Part shown: positions 18,625-26,173 of the stretch, in pieces
How positions within the stretch are numbered: the stretch's first letter is position 1
How the letters are laid out: the number at the start of each line of letters is the position of its first letter
Source of the DNA: GCA-2733415 sp964276095
GTDB lineage: Bacteria > Bacteroidota > Bacteroidia > Flavobacteriales > Flavobacteriaceae
Length of the DNA: 64,000 nt
Direction of reading: 5' to 3'
Assembly: GCA_964276095.1 (NCBI GenBank)
Contig: CAXYDR010000001.1
Coordinates: 372,001-436,000, forward strand
Program-made: the position numbers and the translations under genes
The notes under the pieces: model-generated
Told to the model about the DNA's origin: nothing
Seen by the model: only the letters and a program-made list of their open reading frames with translations
The model's database searches: none

Positions 18625-18718
18625 AATTGTTCATAAAGAAGAATGTAATGTTTTTCAAGAAAAATTTAATATTGGTTAGTTAGTAAAAACCTTCTCTTTC
18701 CCAAGAGGAGGTTTTTTT
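18625..18718 (+). ncRNA. candidate small RNA, unit 2
   Basis: The -7 box TATATTTG is at 18611-18618 and the core (with TAGTTAG instead of TAGTTTAC) at 18668-18683. The hairpin AACCTTCTCTT/AAGAGGAGGTT (18688-18698 with 18703-18713) has a TCCC loop and a T run. This unit has a longer leader than units 3-5. Confidence 0.5.
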
Positions 18719-18907
18719 ATTTACTATAAACGAATCATATAGTTCTAAACATCATTCCTTTAATTGAGTATCTGTGTTAACTTATATTCAGTCTTTCTTT
18801 ATTTAAACTATATATAAAATGTAAGATCTATTTAGTAGACTACAAATGTTTAATGATTTATAGTCTCAAATAAAAATAATTGTTATTTGTGAGTATTCTT
18901 GAAATTT

Positions 18908-18987
18908 AAATTATTCGTAAATAAAATCTTTACTATTGGTTAGTTTACTGAGTACTTCCTTCTCTAAAAGAGAAGGGCTTTATTTTT
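18908..18987 (+). ncRNA. candidate small RNA, unit 3
   Basis: The -7 box is the weaker TATTCTTG at 18894-18901; the core is at 18932-18948. The hairpin CCTTCTCT/AGAGAAGG (18958-18965 with 18969-18976) is followed by a T-rich tail. The C-rich loop seen in the other units is replaced by AAA. Confidence 0.5.
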
Positions 18988-19088
18988 TATATAATGTTTA
19001 CAATTTTAAGTGTAGCTTAACCACAAATATATGGTGATTTACAACATCAAATAATATTAACAGTTATTTAGAAGTATATTTGAAATGT

Positions 19089-19167
19089 AAATTATTCGTA
19101 AAGAAAAATTTAATATTGGTTAGTTTACAGAGTCCTTCTTTTCCCCAAAGAGAAGGGCTTTGTTTTT
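19089..19167 (+). ncRNA. candidate small RNA, unit 4
   Basis: The -7 box TATATTTG is at 19075-19082 and the core at 19112-19128. A hairpin spans about 19131-19160, with TTCCCC in the loop and a T run after it. Leader and upstream DNA are very close to units 3 and 5. Confidence 0.55.
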
Positions 19168-19268
19168 ATATGGTGTTTACATTGTTTAAATGTAGTTTAA
19201 CCACAATAATAGTATCACTTGCAACATAATATATAAAACAGTGTAGTTTAGGAGTATATTTGAAGTAT

Positions 19269-19345
19269 AATTATTCGTAAAGAAAAATTTAATATTGGTT
19301 AGTTTACAAAGTCCTTATTTCCCCAAGTAAGGACTTTTGTTTTAT
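19269..19345 (+). ncRNA. candidate small RNA, unit 5
   Basis: The -7 box TATATTTG is at 19255-19262 and the core at 19291-19307. The hairpin AAAGTCCTTA/TAAGGACTTT has the loop TTTCCCCAAG and a T-rich tail that reaches the stop codon of the convergent maf gene. It is the most regular unit of the array. Confidence 0.6.
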
Positions 19346-19926
19346 ACGAGGTTTAACAACTCTCTATAAACGACATTTACAGGTAAACCAACAACGGTAT
19401 TATAATTCCCTTCAATTTTGGTAATGCCTATTGCTCCAATCCATTCTTGTATGCCGTAAGCACCAGCTTTATCAAAAGGTTGGTAGTTTTTTATGTAGTA
19501 GTTTATTTCTTCTTCTGAAAGTTCTTTAAAAGTGACTTTAGTTACTGAGGCAACTGTTTTCTGAAATGTTGTAGTTTTAAAGCATACCGATGTTATTACT
19601 TCGTGAGTTGTGTTGCTCATGGATGTTAGCATTTCAAAGGCTTCTGTTTCATTCCTTGGCTTTCCTAGAGCTTTTTCGTTATGCCAAACTATTGTGTCAC
19701 TTGTAATAAGAATATCGTTTTCTTTTAACTCTTCTTCAAAGGGTAGTGATTTTAGTTGAGCTAAATAATCACTGATTTCAAAGTGTTTTAATTTTGGAGG
19801 ATATACTTCATCAACTTCTTTTAATCGAATTTCAAAGTCTATTCCAAGTTCTTTAAAAAATTGCTGCCTCCTAGGTGATCCGGAAGCAAGAATGATATGT
19901 TTGTTTTTTAAAATTTCATTTAACAT
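19342..19926 (-). CDS. Maf family nucleotide pyrophosphatase
   Basis: I start at the ATG at 19926 (194 residues), which gives the usual Maf beginning LNEILKNKHIILASGSPRRQ; the longer frame to 19959 would run into the upstream gene. The conserved SGSPRR motif, the ITSDTIVWHNEKALGKP segment and the GAYGIQ segment are all present. Maf proteins hydrolyse non-canonical or modified nucleoside triphosphates to monophosphates. It is the last gene of a four-gene operon, starting two bases after the UbiA stop. Confidence 0.9.
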   Translation of the reverse strand: MLNEILKNKHIILASGSPRRQQFFKELGIDFEIRLKEVDEVYPPKLKHFEISDYLAQLKSLPFEEELKENDILITSDTIVWHNEKALGKPRNETEAFEMLTSMSNTTHEVITSVCFKTTTFQKTVASVTKVTFKELSEEEINYYIKNYQPFDKAGAYGIQEWIGAIGITKIEGNYNTVVGLPVNVVYRELLNLV

Positions 19927-19928
19927 AA

Positions 19929-20849
19929 TTATGCGAACTTTAAAATTATCATAGAACAAATACCTAAAAACATAGTAATTTTTAAAATCAGACTCAATTG
20001 CGTAAAATCTGATTTTGATTTAGCAGATAATAATTTAATGGCGCAGTATGATAAAGGGCCAACAATTAAAAAGATGAAATACAGTAATAAAATTTGATTT
20101 TCAAATAAATAGGTAATTACATAGTATACTACGGCCATTATGGTTAAAACACAAAAACCAAAAGCAACTTTACTTGCTCGATCTCTACCAATAGCAATTG
20201 GAAGTGTATTATAACCAGCTTTATGATCGCCATCTACATCTTCTAAATCTTTTACTAACTCTCTGACAAGATTTATTAAAAATGCAAATATTGCATAGTC
20301 AACTAAGAATTTGAACATAAATAAATAAGCATCTCTACTGTCTGGAGTAATCATTGGAGTTATTTCAAAAATACCAACAATTAAAATACTAAGTGCAACT
20401 AGAAATGAAATTACAATATTTCCAATTAGTATTGTTTGTTTTAAAGAAGTAGCATACCAGTAGAGTAGTGCGGAAACGAGTAAGAATATAGTTGCAAAGC
20501 TATTTTTGTCAATTTGCCAAGTAACATATATTCCTAAAATAATTCCAATAACTGTAAATCCTATAAATAGGTTATTTGCGAAGTTTTCAGAAACACCTTT
20601 CCCTACAATAGCTTTTTGGGGTTTGTTAATTGCATCTGCATCTACATCATATATGTCGTTAATAATGTAGCCAGCTGCGGCAATACAAACAGTAGCTAAT
20701 ACCAAACAAGTGAATGATGTTGTATCAAGGGCAGTTACTAAATTTGCGTTTTTAAATTGTGGTAATTCAAAAAATACGTATTTAATGATGCATTGTATAA
20801 ATGCAATCATAAATAAGTTTTTGTAACGGATAAGGTTAAGTAAATTCAT
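19929..20849 (-). CDS. UbiA family prenyltransferase
   Basis: The 306-residue membrane protein has about nine hydrophobic helices and the two Asp-rich motifs of UbiA enzymes: NDIYDVDAD (64-72) and DLEDVDGD around residues 211-218. UbiA enzymes move prenyl groups from prenyl diphosphates onto aromatic or glycerol-phosphate acceptors. The sequence resembles the geranylgeranylglycerol-phosphate synthase-like subgroup annotated in Bacteroidota more than MenA. Substrate not provable here. It belongs to the operon DUF2520-KdsC-UbiA-Maf. Confidence 0.85.
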   Translation of the reverse strand: MNLLNLIRYKNLFMIAFIQCIIKYVFFELPQFKNANLVTALDTTSFTCLVLATVCIAAAGYIINDIYDVDADAINKPQKAIVGKGVSENFANNLFIGFTVIGIILGIYVTWQIDKNSFATIFLLVSALLYWYATSLKQTILIGNIVISFLVALSILIVGIFEITPMITPDSRDAYLFMFKFLVDYAIFAFLINLVRELVKDLEDVDGDHKAGYNTLPIAIGRDRASKVAFGFCVLTIMAVVYYVITYLFENQILLLYFIFLIVGPLSYCAIKLLSAKSKSDFTQLSLILKITMFLGICSMIILKFA

Positions 20850-20883
20850 TTTTTAATATTGTAAGCTTATAATTTAGTTATTC

Positions 20884-21411
20884 TTAATCGTATTTGGCTT
20901 CAAATTGTGTCATCCATTTTCCTTGCACTCGCATTACTTGTTCGATAACATCTCTACCACAACCTTTTCCTCCACTAATAGGTGAAATATACTCAGATAT
21001 ATCTTTTACTTCTGGGGCAGCATCTTGAGGACAAGTTGCTAACGCTACTTGTTGCATAACTGGAATATCTGGGATGTCATCTCCCATATATAAAACTTGA
21101 TCAGAAGTAATATTCTTTTTAGAACAGTACTCTTCATATTGTAACATCTTTTGATGAGTACCAAGGTAAATATCAGTAATACCTAAACCTTGTAACCTTT
21201 TACGTACACCTTCATTACTACCTCCTGAAATAATACACACATTGTATCCTGCAACAACAGCAGCTTTTAAGGCGTAGCCATCTTTAATACTCATGTTTCT
21301 ATACATCTCTCCTTGAGTAGTAACCATAATAGTACCATCGGTTAATACGCCATCTACATCAAAAATAAATGTAGTGATGTTATTCATTAATTGCTTATAA
21401 CTTGTTGCCAT
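20884..21411 (-). CDS. KdsC-like HAD phosphatase
   Basis: This 175-residue HAD hydrolase carries DVDGVLTDG (18-26, nucleophile Asp18 and acid Asp20), the ISGG Ser motif, and the YMGDDIPDIPVM metal-binding motif. It matches the KdsC/YrbI family, which removes phosphate from 3-deoxy-D-manno-octulosonate 8-phosphate in lipopolysaccharide core synthesis. No cap domain is present, as usual for KdsC, which acts as a tetramer. The start overlaps the end of the upstream DUF2520 gene by 17 bp. Confidence 0.88.
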   Translation of the reverse strand: MATSYKQLMNNITTFIFDVDGVLTDGTIMVTTQGEMYRNMSIKDGYALKAAVVAGYNVCIISGGSNEGVRKRLQGLGITDIYLGTHQKMLQYEEYCSKKNITSDQVLYMGDDIPDIPVMQQVALATCPQDAAPEVKDISEYISPISGGKGCGRDVIEQVMRVQGKWMTQFEAKYD

Positions 21412-22159
21412 GTGTTTCTTGTATAGATTTGGTGAGTAATGTATAAATTTCTTGTTGAGTAGTAGTATTTAAGTCGGATAGGTGCTGCTCAATTACTTTA
21501 TTGTCATCCCTTTTAGCAGGCCCTGTTTGACTGTTTTTAGGTGATAATTCAGAAACCTTTCTAGCTGTTTCTAAAATCAAGGGTTTTAAAATATCAAAAG
21601 ACACATTGTTTTCTTTGCAAATTTCTTCTCCTTTTTGGTATAAATGATTCACGAAATTATTTACAAAAACTGCGGCTATATGTAATGCTTTTCTTTGCTT
21701 TGAATTGATGTGATATACATTGTCAGAAATACTTTTTGCTAAGTTTTCCAAAAGAAGTAGATCGTTTTTTTCCGTAGCTTCAATACATAATGGAATTGTT
21801 TTAAAATCAACATTTTTACCAGTAGTAAATGTTTGTAATGGATAAAAAACACTTGATGTATTATGAGTTGAAATTTGATCCATTGCTACAGATCCAGAAG
21901 TATGTGCCACTAATTTATTGTTAAATTGAAGCTTTTTGGATAAAGAATTAATGCTATCGTCAGAAACTGAAATTAAGTACACATCAGCATCCATAATTTT
22001 TGAAATAGAAGTAGTGGTATTTGTTTTAGGCTCAAAATAAGCTAACTTTTTCTTGCTTCTATTGTATACTTGAACAACTTTAATGTTTTCAGTTTTATGA
22101 AAAGCATTAAACAAGTGTGTAGCAACATTCCCAGCGCCTAAAATAACTACGTTTATCAT
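21395..22159 (-). CDS. Rossmann-like and DUF2520 domain protein
   Basis: A 254-residue protein begins with a dinucleotide-binding motif (MINVVILGAGNVATHLFNAF), followed by a Rossmann-like domain and a C-terminal helical DUF2520 domain that resembles the dimerisation domain of short-chain imine or pyrroline reductases. The family is widely conserved but its reaction is not established. It is the first gene of the four-gene operon and is divergent from the truncated hemoglobin gene. Confidence 0.85.
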   Translation of the reverse strand: MINVVILGAGNVATHLFNAFHKTENIKVVQVYNRSKKKLAYFEPKTNTTTSISKIMDADVYLISVSDDSINSLSKKLQFNNKLVAHTSGSVAMDQISTHNTSSVFYPLQTFTTGKNVDFKTIPLCIEATEKNDLLLLENLAKSISDNVYHINSKQRKALHIAAVFVNNFVNHLYQKGEEICKENNVSFDILKPLILETARKVSELSPKNSQTGPAKRDDNKVIEQHLSDLNTTTQQEIYTLLTKSIQETHGNKL

Positions 22160-22205
22160 AAAGCTAAAGTAGGTGAAAGGAAGCTTTTATGAAAGTAAAA
22201 TGATA

Positions 22206-22213
22206 TATCTTTG
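22206..22213 (+). promoter_or_regulatory. -7 box just upstream of the truncated hemoglobin gene
   Basis: TATCTTTG matches TAnnTTTG and ends only five bases before the ATG at 22219, so a transcript starting at the usual distance would have almost no leader. Confidence 0.45.
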
Positions 22214-22218
22214 TTATT

Positions 22219-22602
22219 ATGAAAAAAGATATTCAAAATAGAGAAGACGTATCACAATTAGTGCGTGTTTTTTATTCAAAAATAAGAGCTAATGATGAGT
22301 TGGGACCAATTTTTAATAAGGCAATTACGGATTGGGAACATCATTTAGAGCATTTAACTGATTTTTGGGAGAGTCAACTGTTTCGAAAAAATATTTTTGT
22401 GGGTAACCCATTGAAGAAGCATGTAGAGGTTGATCAAGCTAATAATAACGAAATAACTAACGATTTATTTGGCTTGTGGTTACAGTTTTGGATTCAAACC
22501 TTAGATGAGCTTTTTGAAGGGGATAAAGTAGATTTAGCTAAAAATAGAGCTCGAAATATAGCAGGGTTTTTATTTATGGAAATTTTTAAAGCTAGAGGGT
22601 AG
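22219..22602 (+). CDS. group III truncated hemoglobin
   Basis: The 127-residue protein has the pattern of group III (P) truncated hemoglobins: the N-terminal RVFYSKIRANDELGPIF, the W and F residues of WEHHLEHLTDFWESQLF, and the probable proximal heme ligand His68 in PLKKHVEVD. These globins bind heme and react with oxygen, nitric oxide or peroxide in the cytoplasm. It stands directly upstream of ccsBA (111 bp apart), which fits a respiratory or heme-related context but may be chance. Confidence 0.9.
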   Translation: MKKDIQNREDVSQLVRVFYSKIRANDELGPIFNKAITDWEHHLEHLTDFWESQLFRKNIFVGNPLKKHVEVDQANNNEITNDLFGLWLQFWIQTLDELFEGDKVDLAKNRARNIAGFLFMEIFKARG

Positions 22603-22713
22603 TTTATTATGATTTTTTTAACTAAACCTCAGTAAGTATCATCCAATAAAAATCCGTATTTTCGCGGGGATTATTTTATTCTATTTTTTGAAGAAAAATT
22701 TAACTATAAACAT

Positions 22714-25700
22714 ATGAAATCTAAGTTATCCCAAATTTTATTTTCCACACGTTTAATGGCTCTTTTGTTTATTGCTTTTGCAGTAGCAATGGCAACTGGT
22801 ACTTTTTTAGATGCAGACGCTGGAACATCTCCAACGGCCTATTCAAGAACTTTAGTTTACAATACATGGTGGTTTGAAGGAATTATGGTTTTGTTTGTTA
22901 TTAACTTTTCTGGTAACATTTTTAGGTATCGTTTAATTCAAAATAAAAAATGGTCAACACTATTATTGCATTTGTCTTTTGTTTTAATATTAATTGGAGC
23001 GGGAGTTTCTCGTTATACAGGGTTTGAAGGAATGCTTCCAATTAATGAAGGGCAATCAAATAATAAAATATTATCAGAAAAAGTATTTTTAAAAACATAT
23101 GTTGATGGTGAGTTTAAAGTTAATGGCGAATTACAACGTAGAGTACTTCCTGAGAAAGAATTATTATTATCAGAAAAATTAGATAATTCTTTTAAAATAC
23201 AATCAGATTATAAAGACCAAGCATTTACTATTGAATCTGTGAATTTTATTGAAAATGCACATGAAACTTTAGTAGCAGATGAATCAGGGGATAGGTATTA
23301 TAAAATTGTAGAAGCTGGTGATGGTGGTAGACATGATCATTATTTAAAAGAAGGAAGTATTGAAAATATTCATAATATATTATTTGCCTTTAACAAGCCA
23401 ACAGCTGGTGCAATAAATATATCAGATATAGATGGAGAACAAGCAACTTTATCATCTCCTTTTGAGGGAACGGTAATGCGTATGGCTGACCAGAAAAAAA
23501 GTCCGGTTCGTCAAGATAGTATTCAGAATTTACGATTATTATCATTATACGAGTTAGGTGAAATGAAGTTTGTATTGCCAGAAAAACCAATTAAAGGGAC
23601 TTATAAAATTGTAAAAGCTGAAAATTCTAATGACGCTCAACAAGATGCATTGGTATTAAAAATTAGTTCAAAGGGAGAGTCAAAAGAAATAACATTACAA
23701 GGTTCTAAGGGATCTGTTAATCCAATGAAAGCTGTAAAAGTTGGTGGCTTAGATTTTAATATGAGTTATGGCTCTAAAGAAATTGAATTGCCTTTTAGTA
23801 TTAAGTTAAACGATATTGTTGCTGAGCGTTATCCAGGTACTGATCCGAGTGTTTATGGAATTGGATTTAAATCCTACGAGAGTAAAGTAACTGTGGAAGA
23901 TGACAAACCTTTTGATGCTAGAATCTACATGAATAATGTATTGGATTATAGAGGGTATCGTTTTTTCCAATCTGGTATAGATTTTTCTACAATGACTAAA
24001 AAACAAAATAGTAATCCAGATGTTACAGTACTTTCTGTAAATCATGATTTCTGGGGCACATGGATTAGTTATATCGGATACTTTTTATTGTTTTTAGGAA
24101 TGATAATAATTTTATTTGATAAAAACACACGCTTTGGAGATTTGAAAAAGAAACTAGAAACTATAAAATTAAAAAAAGCAGGTTTAGGGGTTGTACTATT
24201 ACTATTATCTATTAATGGTTTCTCTCAAGGTAAACATGTAAAGCTTTCTAAAGAGAAAGTAGATTCAATAATTCAAGAAAGAGCTATTCCTGCTCACGAA
24301 GCAGCTAAATTTGGTTCATTATTAACACAGGATTTAGGAGGAAGGGTTAAGCCAGTAAATACCTATGCTATTGAATTGCTACGTAAAGTAAGTAAAAAAG
24401 ATACGTATGCTGGTTTGGATGCAAATCAAGTATTGTTGTCTATGATACAGAACTATAAGTTGTGGTTTGATGCTCCTTTAATCTCTTTAAAAAGAGGAAA
24501 CGATAGTATCCGTAAGGTGTTAGAATTGCCGTTAAATGCTAAATATGCTGCTTTATCTGATTTTTATACACACGATGGTGTTCCTAAAATTAAAATAGAA
24601 TGGGTAAAGGAAGCGAATGCAACAAGTGCTGGTAAATTAAATATATTTCAAAAGGACATTAAACGTGCTTATGAAGATCAGCGTTTGTTAGGTCAAGCAC
24701 TTAGTGGTAGTTTGGTTAGAATATATCCTATTCCAGGTGATCCAAACAACAAATGGGTTTCTCCATTAGAGATTAGTGAGATTGATTATGGCCCAGATTC
24801 AAAGGTGATTAAAAATTTATTCCCTCAAGGATATTTCGAATTTGCTGTAAAGAAAGATTATAAAACCGCTGCAAGTATTTTAGATGGTGTGAGAAAATTA
24901 CAGAAAGGATATAGTGTATCTGTAATCCCTTCTGACGATAAAATTTCAGCTGAAGTGTTTTACAACAAATATGATGTATTTAAAAAACTATTTAGTTGGT
25001 ATATGTATGCTGGTGTATTAATGTTAGCACTGTTAATATTTCAAATATTTTATTATAAAAGCAGTTTTTTCTCTAAAGCAATCGCGGTTTTAAAATACAC
25101 AATAGTGTTGCTTTTTGTGATTCATTTAATTGGTTTAGTAATGCGTTGGTACATATCAGGTCATGCACCATGGAGTGATGCATATGAATCAATGATATAT
25201 ATTGGTTTTGCAACGATGTTATTTGGATTATTATTCGGAAGAAAATCTAATTTAACTATTGCAGCTACAGCCTTTGTTACAGCTATGATTTTAATGATAG
25301 CACATTGGAATTCAATTGATCCAGCAATCTCAAATTTACAACCAGTTTTAGATAGTTATTGGTTAATGATACATGTATCAATAATTGTAGGAAGTTATGG
25401 TCCGTTTACTTTGGCATTTGTACTTGGGTTAGTTTCATTATTATTAATGATATTAACTACTGAGAAGAATAAAGAACGAATGGATTTAAACATTCAAGAG
25501 TTAACCATAATTATTGAACAATCTATTACAATAGGTTTAATAATGCTTACAATTGGAAATTTCCTTGGAGGAATTTGGGCAAATGAATCATGGGGTAGGT
25601 ATTGGGGTTGGGATCCAAAAGAAACATGGGCTTTAGTTAGTATTATGATTTATGCATTTGTAATACATGTGCGTTTGGTACCTGGTTTACGCGGAAGGTG

Positions 25701-25902
25701 GACATTCAATTTTTTAGCAGTAATATGTTTTGCATCTATATTAATGACTTATTTCGGAGTGAATTTTTACTTAGCAGGATTACATTCTTATGCTAGTGGA
25801 GATGTAACTGTAACTCCTAATTATATATATTATAATTTTATAGGAGTCTTGATTATTGGAGCATGGTCATATGTAAAATATAAAAAATTCTATAAAAAAT
25901 AA
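22714..25902 (+). CDS. ccsBA: fused cytochrome c maturation protein CcsBA (ResB-CcsA)
   Basis: The 1062-residue inner-membrane protein joins ResB/CcsB to CcsA/ResC. The first half has four hydrophobic helices around residues 10-110 and 445-500 and a large periplasmic domain, typical of ResB. The second half carries the CcsA domain with about eight helices and the heme-handling tryptophan-rich motif WGRYWGWDPKETW near residue 960, plus nearby conserved histidines (HAPWSDAYES around 815). The system II complex moves heme across the membrane and attaches it to CxxCH cytochromes. A strong palindromic terminator follows. Confidence 0.95.
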   Translation: MKSKLSQILFSTRLMALLFIAFAVAMATGTFLDADAGTSPTAYSRTLVYNTWWFEGIMVLFVINFSGNIFRYRLIQNKKWSTLLLHLSFVLILIGAGVSRYTGFEGMLPINEGQSNNKILSEKVFLKTYVDGEFKVNGELQRRVLPEKELLLSEKLDNSFKIQSDYKDQAFTIESVNFIENAHETLVADESGDRYYKIVEAGDGGRHDHYLKEGSIENIHNILFAFNKPTAGAINISDIDGEQATLSSPFEGTVMRMADQKKSPVRQDSIQNLRLLSLYELGEMKFVLPEKPIKGTYKIVKAENSNDAQQDALVLKISSKGESKEITLQGSKGSVNPMKAVKVGGLDFNMSYGSKEIELPFSIKLNDIVAERYPGTDPSVYGIGFKSYESKVTVEDDKPFDARIYMNNVLDYRGYRFFQSGIDFSTMTKKQNSNPDVTVLSVNHDFWGTWISYIGYFLLFLGMIIILFDKNTRFGDLKKKLETIKLKKAGLGVVLLLLSINGFSQGKHVKLSKEKVDSIIQERAIPAHEAAKFGSLLTQDLGGRVKPVNTYAIELLRKVSKKDTYAGLDANQVLLSMIQNYKLWFDAPLISLKRGNDSIRKVLELPLNAKYAALSDFYTHDGVPKIKIEWVKEANATSAGKLNIFQKDIKRAYEDQRLLGQALSGSLVRIYPIPGDPNNKWVSPLEISEIDYGPDSKVIKNLFPQGYFEFAVKKDYKTAASILDGVRKLQKGYSVSVIPSDDKISAEVFYNKYDVFKKLFSWYMYAGVLMLALLIFQIFYYKSSFFSKAIAVLKYTIVLLFVIHLIGLVMRWYISGHAPWSDAYESMIYIGFATMLFGLLFGRKSNLTIAATAFVTAMILMIAHWNSIDPAISNLQPVLDSYWLMIHVSIIVGSYGPFTLAFVLGLVSLLLMILTTEKNKERMDLNIQELTIIIEQSITIGLIMLTIGNFLGGIWANESWGRYWGWDPKETWALVSIMIYAFVIHVRLVPGLRGRWTFNFLAVICFASILMTYFGVNFYLAGLHSYASGDVTVTPNYIYYNFIGVLIIGAWSYVKYKKFYKK

Positions 25903-25934
25903 TTTTTCAAAACAAGGATTATTTTATTGTCATT

Positions 25935-25980
25935 AAAAACAGAAAAACCTACTTAAATTTAAGTAGGTTTTTCTGTTTTT
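25935..25980. terminator. 46-bp perfectly symmetric terminator after ccsBA
   Basis: Bases 25935-25957 and 25958-25980 are perfect inverted copies with no spacer. The stem is rich in A/T at both ends with a central CCTACTTAAATTTAAGTAGG. It can act in both directions. Confidence 0.85.
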
Positions 25981-26173
25981 AAACTGTTATTAACAAAAGG
26001 CAACAACTTGTCTGGTCAATAACCATGTATTTTGTCTAACAAAAATACGTTTAATCGAATTTTAACTTTTTTCGTCTTTTTTGTTGTATAAATTACTAAC
26101 ATATGTTAGTTCTTTTTATCTTTTTCAGTATTTTAGCTAAATTATTAACCTATAAGTAATTAATTAAAACAAC

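Larger units (their letters stand above)
18360..19345 (+). repeat. array of five related repeat units carrying candidate small-RNA genes
   Basis: Five units follow each other in the same direction in the 1.1-kb gap between the PIG-L and Maf genes, with conserved cores (AATATTGGTTAGTTTAC or close variants) at 18457, 18668, 18932, 19112 and 19291. The last three are spaced about 180 bp apart, the earlier ones 211 and 264 bp. Each unit has an upstream CAAC-type box, a TAnnTTTG-like -7 box, an AT-rich leader, the core, and a hairpin with a T run. There is no protein gene in this stretch. Confidence 0.75.

Noticed and set aside
18461..18679. 72-codon plus-strand frame across the small-RNA array
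   Set aside because: It runs through two hairpin units and a T run, has no plausible start signal and its composition does not look like a protein.
18360..19345. Repeat array considered as a CRISPR
   Set aside because: Spacing is 180-264 bp, units are long and imperfect, each has a promoter-like box and a terminator hairpin, and no cas genes are present.
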